From Ricordea florida (taxonomy: Eukaryota; Cnidaria; Anthozoa; Corallimorpharia; Ricordeidae), in contig OX453272.1 of NCBI GenBank assembly GCA_949710005.1, forward strand, positions 26,896,130 to 26,960,129: DNA of 64,000 bases, given 5' to 3'. Of the stretch, positions 33,701 to 45,700 are shown piece by piece (the first letter of the stretch is position 1; each line of letters begins with the position of its first letter). Under the pieces are notes generated by a model. That model was not told the DNA's origin. It saw nothing but the letters and a program-made list of their open reading frames with translations, and searched no databases. The position numbers and the translations under genes are program-made.

Positions 33701-36700
33701 TGAAGTCATCTGTCAAAAAGTCACTCGAGCGTAACATAGGAAAAAACATTTTTCATTCACTTCAAGCACGGTGCTCTGGAGAGCAAAACGCGGTTTTAAC
33801 TTCAAACTTTAGAAGTCCTCGTCGTCTGATTCGATGATGTAAGCCCTTCCTTTTTTCTGTGGTTGCGACTGGGAATTTTCGTTGTCTCTGGAGAAGAAAT
33901 TGAAGGTACAGCCAGAGTAATAATACGAATTGACGGGAATATCAGCACAACTGGACGCTGCCATTCGGTACTGAAACCGCGAAGGAAAAGTCGGTGGAAA
34001 TCCTGAAAAACTTGGTGGAAATCCTGAAAAACTTGGTGGAAATCCAGCTGCCAGGAAATCAGAACTGGAGCCCATGGCCAGAGGCATTTGGCCTCGTTGT
34101 TGGAGGTGATGGATCGGAACGAGTGGAACTCGCTGGTTTTGGATTGCCATCGCTTGACCTGTGGCTATACTTGCAGTATCGTTAGAGACCTATTTGACAT
34201 TTCTTCAAACCCACTTATACTGTGAGATAGCTCTTTCCTTTGATTCTCGTATATTTCGTCTTAGTCGTCCAGCGAAGATTCACGTGCATGGCCTGTTATT
34301 TCACAGATGACTTTGTGCGATTGGCCAGAATTCTTTGATTTAGAAACGCGTATTTTCCTCATGCTGTGGTTTGTCAACTTCTTATTTGTCTTGGGACAGG
34401 AGACCATGGATTTCATGATTTTGCCTATGGTGTTTTGTCCCATTCGGATTTTGGTGAACCAGACATTTGTTGATTTTGGACGACTGATGACGGTCAGATA
34501 GAGTGGCCCAGTGTTCTTCATTTCTTCGGGTCGCTTTGACAACCAAAGCTTGAAGAGCCGCACTGGATTGTTTTTCCGCCATCCTTACTGTACATAACTT
34601 GTGGTGTAGATTGCACGATGCTCACCGGGTAGTTTTTCTCCTTTAAATACTGTTCAGTGGCACTCTGCATGATTGTCAGAGATTCCGGTTCGTAATCATC
34701 TCCGTCCTTCTTCAGTTCACCTCGGCGTAGAACTTACTGAGGACCTTGTCAAGTTCTTCCGGCGCTATTTTTTCAATACAGATATTTTCAACAAAGCGGT
34801 ATTGGCACCATCTTCCTAACACGTTCATCCACTGTTTTGTGGAGCGACAGGTACTTTTATTCAGAGCGACCAACTAAAGCTCTTGTATTGCTTCACTCGA
34901 AACAACAGGAAACCTGGAAACATCTACTTCTGTTCTTGGCACAGGGTTTGCTGCTGTCTGGTTTTCATTTGTTTTTGTTATGCTGGACTCGGGACCAGAC
35001 GAATTTTGGGCCGACGTTGACGAAGAATCGCCAAAATATTCATCAAAATAAAGACTGAAAGTTGGAAACTCACAAAAACTTAGCTTTACAGCCAATAGGG
35101 GCTCATTGTCATCATTTAGGAACTGTAAGTAATTGAATTCATCCATTTTTGTAACAAAAACCAAACTCTTTTTAACAAAAGTTGCAAAATTTGCCACACA
35201 GGGTCTTTCTTTCTTTTATTTTGCAGCAATTTGATTGGTTCATTTTAGCAGGCCTGTAAATATGATTGGTTGCTTTACTTTTGTGTTTATTCTCATTGGC
35301 TGAAAAAAAGATGAGATTTAGAGCCTAAGATAGTGCAATTCGTGAATTAATAATATACATGCAGAAATTTCAGCATGTTCATTGGCTGAGAGCACGTCAA
35401 TTAATCCCAAACAATGCAGAAAATTAAAGTTAAATTTGGCATGTATATTATTAACAAGTAATCACATGATTTGTCTCTTGCAATTTGGGATAAATCAGCA
35501 CTCGTAAATTTTTCAAAGACTACAAATTGCACTCGCCCTACGGGCTCGTGCAATTTGGTTAGCCTTTGAAAAATTTACTTGTGCTGATTTATCCCAAATT
35601 GCACTCGAAATCATGTGATTACCTATACAAATCACACTGCTATGGACCAATCAAATTGCAGAGATCACCTGTGATTTGAAAATGGATGTAATAATATAGG
35701 ATAATTGGAATGGGATTAGTTCGCGAGAAATTTATTATTAAAATTCGATCAAGAATTATCCATGCCAAACAAATCATTACTATACAAGAAATGGGTAAAT
35801 CAAACTAATTGATAAATAATGGTAATTGAACTGAGTGGAGTGCAATTTGGTCTGAAATCATACGCGTGATTTCGAATATCGAACGAGCGCATAGCGCGAG
35901 TTCGATATAGAATCACAAGTATGATTTCAGACCAAAATTGCACGACACGAAGTTCAATTACCACTTTATTACACTCATTTTGAAATCACAGCTTTTTGTC
36001 AATACTACTTATTTATTTTTCCACTTCAGGAGGCCCGGTTTTTCAAGAAAAGTAACTTTTTAAAAATGATGCGATTTAGAGCAAAAAATGGTGCAATTTA
36101 TGAATAAGTCACACTGCTATGAGCCAATCAAATTGCAGCTATCACCTGTGGTTTCAAAACAGGTGTAACAAATTAAGTTATACCACCGTAAGGTAAGAGG
36201 CAGGTGCTGACGTTTCGAACGTTAGCCCTTTGTCGGAGCGAATGACAGGATTGTGGGTTACGTACAGCTTAGATAGAGACGTTTGGGGCCATGCTATTGG
36301 TGGAGCCATAGTAGTGTGTGAATGGAAGTGAATAAGTTAGATGAATGATTAGGTGAATGACAAACGTTCCTTGATACCGTGGGCATTAAGAGAACCAAGT
36401 TGGAAGATTAACTTCTGTTCTAGGTTTTTACGGCTTTCCGTGTTGCCTTGACGCACGGAAAGGAAATGCATTGAAACGTAGATGTCGAGAAAAGCTCTTG
36501 AGGTTTCTGAAATTTGCCAAGTATTTTTCAATGCTGGGTGGAACGAATTGACACAATTAATGAATTGCTCAAGTTCTTCCCTGGTGGATGAAATTGCGCC
36601 AATGCAGTCGTTGATGTAGCGGCGATATAGTTTAGGTTTAGGTCTGTTGTATTGGCTGAAAAATTGGTTTTCAATGTAACCTACGAAGAAATTGGCATAG

Positions 36701-39700
36701 GTAGGTCCGATTTTAGTTCCCATGGCGACACCATTGATTTGTTGGTAGTAGTTGAAGGAGAATGAGGAACAGTTGAGTGTTAAAACTAGTTCGGCTAGGC
36801 GAAGTAACGTTTCAATTCATAACAACGGCCTATCAACTAGTGTGTACTACAAACCTACAGACTCCCATAGTTATTTGTTGCACTCATCCTCTCACCCCAC
36901 CCATGTAAAAAATTCCATTCCATATTCTTAATTCCTCAGATTAAAATCACCGACCGTTTCACATGCACTTCCGCCAATGTTATCTATTGCATTAAATTTA
37001 CCTTATGCAAGAAGATATACATCGGTGAGACCGGAAGAAGATTAGGTGACCGTTTCCGCGAACATCTACGTGACGTCGAACGAAATGGCAAAGATGCATC
37101 TAAACCTGTAGCGCGACACTTAAATCTGCCTAACCACTGAACTCTAAAAATGGCGGTATGTGGCCTTTCGGTGCATCAGGGCAACACGGAAAGCCGTAAA
37201 AACCTAGAACCGAAGTTTATCTTCCAACTCGGTTCTCTTAAGCCCCACGGTATCAACGAACGTTTCTCATTCATCTAATCATTCATCTAATTTATACACT
37301 TCCATTCACACACTACTATGGCTCCACCAATATCATGGCTCCAAACGTCTGTACACAACCCTTATTCGCTCCAACGAAGGGCTAACGCTCGAAACGTCAG
37401 CACCTCCCTTTTACCTTACGGTGGTATAACTTACTTTATCAATTAGTTTGATTTACCCAATTTTTTGTGTTTCAATTCCCCACCGACGCAGCACCAGTTT
37501 TCTTAGAAACTGTCCCCACAAACCGTAAATATAATTATCAGTTATGTGCTAAACCTTACAAAGTTAGCCGCAGATTCTGAAGTTGCTTTTAAACATGAAT
37601 TAGTTGAAGTGGATTATTTGTGGATACGATAAATATGATGAACGTGATATGGTATATAGAATATTTAATGAATTAGGTTAGAGAATACAACATACTGAAT
37701 CTAATCAGACCTGGAATAACCCAATTCCACTACAAAACGCTAATCCGAGCCTAATCTCGCTTCGAGAAGACTGAAAATAATTTACCGCAAATAATTTAAT
37801 CTAAGGTAGATAAACTTGCCCCACCCTCTGTTGTCGTAACCACTCGCCTACGCAACCCAAATCATAGTGCATCTTAAAAACCTTTTCATAGAATGCCACT
37901 TAAAATTTAAGGCATGATACAAATCCAAAAGCGCAAGTTATAAGTGAGCAAGTTAGATCCCAACCGAAACCCATGTGACCCCTTTGGTTTGAGAGGTGCG
38001 TCAGACCTCCATAGAATTACGTTACATCCCTACATCGGCAAAGCCTGAGGAAACCTTAACTATTAATATTCCACAATTATTTGAAAATATGGTTATTGTA
38101 TCTGGTAAAGTCTTAACAGTTACAGACCATGAAAACAATAACCTGGTTAATAATGGTCGAATGTTAATAATAAATTTCTCGGGAACTAATCCCATTCCAA
38201 TTATCCTATAATTTTTTAGTATATAATATTATTTATGCTGGAAAATTCTGGGACAAGACAATTGAATTGAAAATAGCGCTGGAATCGGCCGTTCCCCTCA
38301 ACTCCTTTTGTGAACACTATCTGTAATAGAGGACCTGCTTAAAATTCGTTTAAAAGTTTTCCGAACTCTACAGTTTTTCGTTCTCTGATAGACAGGAATA
38401 TTCTTCTTCTCTCTCTTATTTTTCAGCTCCTTGAACATCGATCTCTGCGTGCTGATTTTTTCCTCTGACTAGTTTATTATTTACAAGACGCTACCTACAC
38501 ACACTATATTAAATTAATATTTTACATTTTAATCAAGAGACTTCATCAGTAAGGAGACTGATACTCATCGCGAATCGCGAAAATGTTGTGTATAAATCGA
38601 CAGCAGAAAATGGCACGTCTGAACTTACGAAGTTGTTCGTTTTCGCTTTCCAACTCTACTGAAATTTGGAGAGTACTTTCTCCCACGGATAGGTCCTTTG
38701 TGGAGGCCACGTCAAACAGGCAATTGGTGTCCCCTTTACAGACTTTTTCAGCTTGTGTTTGTAGCTCGCTGCTTTCGAACTTCAAGTCGTCCAGGAAAAT
38801 AGGCACAAAAGAATAATTGGAGAAAGTTGAGGTATTTTCTCCAGGGTTGTAAGTAAACAAAGATGTTGCAGAGGTGACATTCCCTGAGGAAGGAACACAT
38901 TATTCCAATTAATAAGTATAACAATATTAAAAGTAGTTACAGTTGATCGTAAAGGATGCTAAGGAAATCGATATATACAAACTCAAAAATTCCCTTCTCA
39001 GTGTCATTGTGCAAGCAAGTCACCAACATAATCGGAAGGCTTTTAAGATGAGAGAAATCCACTGTAAATAGTAAATATATCCGTAAGGAGCTGAGATCCT
39101 CTTCGTAGGGAAGGCAAGGGCGGGGTCAGGCTATGAGAAACGTAATTATGTATATTGCGTAATTGTTGACACTAAGGTTTCTCCTGTGACCTATCTCGAA
39201 ACCTTCTCCAAATTAAAATGCGATACAAGTCTTGAGTCAATAGAAGATCTGAGAATCTCAATGGTTGAAAGCTAAATCTGGAAAGGATTCATTGCTGCGG
39301 TTGTTGCGTCTGGCAAGAGTGAGTGCGAGTGGACTTTGAAAGAATACTGACAAAATTAAACATATTAAAAACCTCTAAAAAATGTTTGTCTAAAAGAAAC
39401 TAAAACTGAAGACAATGGTTAAATGAGGCGGCAATCTCCATAGGTCCAACCAGGAGCTTTTTGAATGGTTATTAGAATACGTAGTAGAGACGCAATCCAT
39501 TAAACTATAACCGTAATATCGCATGGTTCATAAGTCTAAATTTTAGTTTTTGGGAAAGCTAAGCTCAAGTTGGTACTCACAAAGCAAGCCAAAGTCATAG
39601 TGGATTTGCTTGCCAGTGGCATTGGTAGGTAGTGTGGTACCGTCAGGTCTCAAGAAATCATCCATTGGATTATCATTCCACGTGCCTAGTAGACCTTTAG

Positions 39701-42700
39701 TGGTGTTTTTATATTTCAATGGCCCGGCAAATACTATAGACAGGGAGCCAATAACATTAGTGAATGAGACTGATATCCCGGATGGAAATGTAGCAAGGAA
39801 AGACTCGTTGGTTGGGCGTGACACAGCTACTGTGCCATTGAGGGTGACGCTTGTATTTGTTAAATTCGCAAATCCATCGTATATTTGTCCGTCTACCAGT
39901 AATCGTAATCCTCCTGCAAAAGATGGATATAAGAATGTCACAAATTAAATTGTAGGAAGCAATGGGCTTCTGCGAATAGGCAAGAAGATCAATACATGTG
40001 AAACCATGTGAGTCAGAATATTCTGTTTAGGTCGACAAAGCATGACTTTTTCTCTTGTACCAAACGAGAATACGTAGTCCGTCGATTGCAGAGCAATTAT
40101 ACGAGATGTATCTACATAACTTGGCGGTATCCATGAGCAGATACTGAAAGATATGGGCAGCGCAGGTTGTCCGACAAGTAGTTCATCCAGGAGAATTAAC
40201 TGTTCAATTTCGTTCTAAATTCGCCCTTTGAATTAAGAAAATCCATTTTAAAGAAACTGAAAATTCCCTGCCTTAGTTCAGATCCGCTTTTCATGCCACT
40301 TAATTAATTCGCTGTCCGTATTTCGGTGCAATGACATTAATTGGAGGTTAGTAAGAGGGTCCCCAAAAGATTTGGCAGGATGCGTGATTTGGCTCTTTTC
40401 TTTGTGATATTCGGGATTTGAGCTGCTAACAGGGGCCGGAAGCTTGAATTTCAGTTGCGAGTGAGGGCGGGATCTCGTGTTTCTATAGGGTTGAGATGCG
40501 AGATGCGTATAGCTCTGTCAGGTTTCAAGTAATAGCAACGGCTCTATATCCCGAAAGGACTTGTCAATTGTTTCCGTTATTGCTTTCTCCACGTCTGTAT
40601 CAGACCGTATGAGGGCTGTGCGTCCTATTGCGTTAATTATTATTTAAATCACTAATCAACGCAAAAACGTCTTTGAAAATAGGGCAGGATTGGGATTCTC
40701 GAGCAAAAACGGAAGGAAGGCGGGATAAACAGGAAAAATTAATGGGCGGGAAAGCGCGGTTTGAGAATCCTATGGTGGACCCTCAAGTAAGACAAGCTTA
40801 GCAAATGCGAGAGCAAGCCAATTCATCGAAAAAAATAGCAATAATTTCTGGCAGATTGATTAATTAAAAGCTGTAACGAAAGCGCAGAGTAAGAAGCTTA
40901 TCAAAGCAAAATAGAAAAATATGTCTATGACTGCATGTGGCTACTGCTTACATTGAGTAGAACTAAAACACAACCCTTTCCTCTTCCCGCCTAACTTGCA
41001 TTATTACAAGATTATGATGAAATCTGTGTAACTTCACCATGAAACTATCTCTCAAATAATTATAAGGGAACAAAATAAATCTCAAACTAGAAATTGTAGG
41101 GAACCGTCTGTACCATAAGGCACACTTCTAAATGTGAAACTTGTAAAGATAACTGTTTGTTAGATGATAGAGTCATAATGCATAATGTTAAAACTCACTT
41201 ATATGAAGGCCCGTTCTGGTCAAAATTGCATGATTAATTTTTCCCTCTTGATGAATTAATTTGATGAGTACCTGCTATTAATATTTTGTCTGTTTGTAAT
41301 TATTTTTTCCTATGCCTGTAATTATTTTCGTGTTCTTTTTAACTTTTCCATGCGTCACAATTATTTTTTCCTCACCAGGAATTATTTTTTTTATGTGCCG
41401 TCTTTATTATTATGCTTCTTGGAAATTATTTTTGTCCTTTACACAGATTATTTTACGGTTGCGGATTAGTTTTTTGTGTGCTATAATAATTTTTTTGGAT
41501 AATTAATTGATTTTGTCCTACGCAACTCATAATATAATGATAATTTAATTTTTTTTCCATTCGAGAATTATTTTTTTGTTAGTCATAATTATTTTTTCGT
41601 AGTTTTAGCAAATGTCCCATAAGCCTCTGCGGTAATGCATGTAAAACAAACATGGCGGCTCGTACTCGTCGGTCACTCCCAGTGGTGTTACGAGAGAGAA
41701 ATGAACGTGGGTTCGCGCTTTTCTTACAGAATCTAAAAAGCGTTCTTAATCTGTTGCCTAGTGTTGATGAGTTAGAGACAGACGTTCTGATTCAAACGAA
41801 GAGTCGATTAGTGGATGCTTCGGGCACGTTGTCATTTCTGCTGAATGACATGTCGAATGGTCTCACAAATGCTACTGGTATTCCGTCAAATGCGATTCAA
41901 GTTCCTGTGCAGCACCTGAAGAATTCTTTTGAAAAACAAAAGATAATGACAAGTCTACACGGACTCCCCTCGTGAGTTCTGGTAGCGATGCATTTTAGCC
42001 TTCAGTCAAATCTTCGTTCTAACGAGCGTATCTAAGAGATTTGCCTCTCCTGTATGATATAATGGGAGGCTTTGTATAGATGCTTTTCAGCAACGGCTGG
42101 TTTTGTATGACAACCCAGTTTTCCATTAAAATTTTCTTTAGGTCAAGCACTGCTGGGTGATATGTCGTGACAAATGGTAAGACTCTCGTTTGAGTCTTTT
42201 TTCTTTGTTGGAGTGCCAACCTTCTGTCTTCGAAGCAGACTCCTGTTAGGGACCTCTCAATGAATTTATTAGGGTATCCTCGTGTTTTGAGGCGTAGTTT
42301 GAAGTTTGAGAGGCACTCTTCAAATGTAGTCTGTGAAGAGTTTTTTGAGGAGTCGTGTTGCTTCGCCTTTGACAAAACCTCGTTTTACACCCGGAGGGTG
42401 ACATGAGGTGAAATGCGTGTATTGGAAGGTTTTTGTCGGCTTGTATTGGGTCCTGATATCTAGGATAGAGTCAGTTTGAAATCTATCCCCTTTATATACT
42501 ATTGTGTCGAGGAAAGTGATTTCCCTCTCTGATGGTTCAGAGAATACACTGTTGTAACTTTCCACACGTTTATTTGTGTTGCTTACAGGTGTTGACACAA
42601 TATTCGTAAGTTCCAGGAGCCTTTTCTCCAATTCGGCTAGTTTTACATTGTCGTTGTTTACAATGTTTGACGCCGATTGCGACTCAAAACGACTCTGCCT

Positions 42701-45700
42701 ATTTACATCAGTACGTCTTCTGGACGAAAGTAAAGGCTTAGTCCTTAATTTGTTTCTAAGGCTTTCAAGCCTTCGTTTGTGGAAGCGCGTGAGGGCGTTA
42801 ACAAATACCTGTTCGGCAGTTTGTTTAATGTCTTTGATTTCCTTCTGGAAAGTAGTATCAGGCGCGATGTTGGCCCGAGCAGAGTACTGCAATGATTTCG
42901 GACAAGTCCGATTGTTCAAATGTCTTTCCAGTTTAAGGATTGAATCCTCTGTTTTTGCGATTCTTGTCGCTATGGAGTGTTGGTCGACATATTTTCGTTT
43001 GATCCCTCGTTTTTCTGGATGCTTCTGGTCTAGAGTATTGGATCTTTCATACCTTCCTGTTACAGCATTCCTGCTTGACCTTGCTGAAACTGTTGGGAAT
43101 CGCCTTCGTAATTGAAATTCCTCCAAAGCAGTACCAGCTCGTGGAGTCGCTACTTGCAGCTCGTTTGAAGACCTTGATGCCGCTGTTGGCCTTTGTTCCA
43201 CTAGCGAAACAAGCTGTTGGATGTGGCTGATTCCAGTGCTAGCAATGGACTGAATAGAAGCGGGATCGTTGTTGGAATAGCTTGAAGACGCCATGTTTTT
43301 TTCAGAAAGCACATGGCAAGAGCTTCGCCGCAGAGGCTTATGGGACATTTGCTAAAACTACGAAAAAATAATTATGACTAACAAAAAAATAATTCTCGAA
43401 TGGAAAAAAAATTAAATTATCATTATATTATGAGTTGCGTAGGACAAAATCAATTAATTATCCAAAAAAATTATTATAGCACACAAAAAACTAATCCGCA
43501 ACCGTAAAATAATTTGTGTAAAGGACAAAAATAATTTCAAAGAAGCATAATAATAAAGACGGCAAATAAAAAAATTAATTCCTGGTGAGGAAAAAATAAT
43601 TGTGACGCATGGAAAAGTTAAAAAGAACACGAAAATAATTACAGGCATAGGAAAAAATAATTACAAACAGACAAAATATTAATAGCAGGTACTCATCAAA
43701 TTAATTCATCAAGAGGGAAAAATTAATCATGCAATTTTGACCAGAACGGGCCTTCATACACTTACACCTTGTTTGAAAAGATAATGTGTGAAAATTTGAA
43801 GCACCCACGTCATTGATAAGCAGAGAAGCAAGGAAGCATCGGGCAACGTCCAGGAAACCGTGCTCCATGATTGTTTGTAGCTGTTTTGAAATCTCGGAAA
43901 TATTCAGGCTGAATTTTCATTGAAACGCCAAAAGCGGATTGTAGTTACTGTGATAACAGCCTAAATATCATTATACTGCACCGTTTGTAATCAGGAATAA
44001 ATAATTTACCCCGATGCACCTTGTTTACCCGAGCAATCGCATCTCAAAACATATGTTCTTGCATAAAAAACGATGAGCTACCTTCGAACCAAGCTGTCTT
44101 AAGTTGAAACATTATCGTCCGTGTCCGTTCACTTGATTAAATCTAATATCCATATAAATTATTTTTAGCCATGGATCTGGCAGTGTAGTTTTACTCCAAA
44201 CATTTATTGGCATCCCAACGCTCCATGCGCGCGTAGTGGACACTCTTACAACACGATAACAGTTTGATTGAGCTCGATTACTAAACCCAATTGAACTCAA
44301 TCGACGCGATTAGTTCGATTTTGTTCTGTAGAAAAATAAAATGACATAAACATTTAAAGATTTCACTCTTTAACCGAGTCTTAGTTAGTGGAGCAAGTGT
44401 GAGAAATGTATTAGCACATTTAGATTAACTAAAATATTTATTGTTTAGGTGAAACTGGTTTTCTGTTCGATTCTTGAAGTGTTCGATTATGTTCGATTGA
44501 GTTCGATTATGTTTGATTGTTAAAATGTTCGATTTCCGAACGTTCAATTGGTAAAATGTTTGGATGAGTTCGATTAAGTTCGATTGTCGAACCCAAGATT
44601 ATAAGTTCGATTGGGCTCGATTACGGAACGTTGGATCAGGCTTCGCTGGGTATTTTTGAATTCGCGGGTCCGGATATTGTACCACTATTCTTTTTCCATG
44701 TTCAATTGCAATATATTCAAAGTGGGGGCCGGTACCCTTCTATTATAATGTCCAACCACTGCGAATACGTGATCATTCCCTATCTGCTAAACTTCAGTTG
44801 GTCATAAACCTTCTACTTACCATGATCATTAAGCCCAACTTGTATGGTGCTTGTGTTTTGCTCTTTGGCCACTGCTTCCGCAAACACGGTAGCGGTTCCC
44901 GAGCCTTTGGCAAGTTTTGTTCGGGCTTGCAGCTGGAAGAATGAATCTTTTATGTTTACCATAACAAACTCACCAAGCCCATTAAAGGTGTAGTTTTGAC
45001 CATCCAAAGTGATAAAGTGTGGATCTCCCCAAAACCATCCTGGAAAAAAGGATTGCATTTCATAATTGGGACATGTGGTGTCCTTTTAGTTTATGTCATT
45101 AGGTTGGATGTGTGATGTTCAAGTCCGTGGAAAATTTTAGCTAAATTTCCACCAGTTTGTGTATCAAGACATAATAATAATAGCCCTTATGATGATGATA
45201 ATAATAATAATAATAGTAATAATAATGATGATGATAATATTTATAATAATAATAATCATAATAACAATAATAATAAGAATAATAATAATAATTTTTGCCA
45301 GCATCATTCCTAAGTTGTCTCGCAAACTAGCGATGATCTTATAAAGCGAAATGTTTATGAAGATAAATTTTATTAACTATTATGAATTCATTTTTACCGA
45401 CTACTGCATTTAAAGAGGTCGAACTGTTCTCGGCACTCACAAGAAAACCCAAGTTGATGCTGAGCTACACGAATTCAAAGAGAAAAAAACAGTAAAGTGT
45501 AAAATAGTAACACGGCAAACAAAGCCAGATCTGACCTGAAGATTGTAAAATGATTACAATATCGACACTAGTTAACGTAATAATCTAGTTGTTTGCCAAT
45601 TTTCGGAAGAGAAGAATCTGAAATCCATCGACAGCTACTTGACGGCTTCGGAAGAGAGAACGAAAAAATGAGGACTTGAGGACTAGCCAGAAGTAGTGGA

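Larger units (their letters stand above)
35190..36172. mobile_element. Cluster of nested and repeated MITEs
   Basis: Two diverged copies of one tail segment (GATGNGATTTAGAGC...GTGCAATT; CACACTGCTATGNNCCAATCAAATTGCAG) are at about 35310-35692 and 36065-36172. The first is interrupted by a palindrome at about 35457-35625 whose arms begin GTAATCACATGATT and end AATCATGTGATTAC. The second follows palindromic MITE copy 3 (35818-35971). Confidence 0.65.
36177..37430. mobile_element. Two Penelope-like fragments arranged head to head
   Basis: The outer ends are inverted copies (GTTATACCACCGTAAGGTAA and its complement) and continue inward through the CTGACGTTTCGAACGTTAGC phrase. The left fragment reads leftward (RT) and the right fragment reads rightward (RT end plus GIY-YIG), so their 3' ends point outward. 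The inward 5' ends meet at about 36800. Inverted partial copies are known for Penelope-like elements. Confidence 0.78.
41202..43758. mobile_element. Foldback element FB2 with Penelope-like cargo
   Basis: The arms 41202-41632 and 43328-43758 (431 bp each) are inverted copies. The ends are TATGAAGGCCCGTTCTGG and its inverse, flanked by CACTTA at 41196-41201 and 43759-43764. The arms are rich in AATTATTTTTTCC-type subrepeats. The loop (41633-43327) carries a convergent pair of ORFs, 41652-41975 (+) and 43348-42320 (-), plus Penelope-like sequence to 42019. The larger ORF begins inside the right arm. Confidence 0.88.

Noticed and set aside
42576..43115. 179-aa plus-strand ORF
   Set aside because: It is antisense to the FB2 minus-strand frame, which has recognisable homology at its C-terminal part.
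45159..45344. 61-aa hydrophobic ORF rich in Met and Ile
   Set aside because: It is the translation of an ATA/ATG microsatellite.
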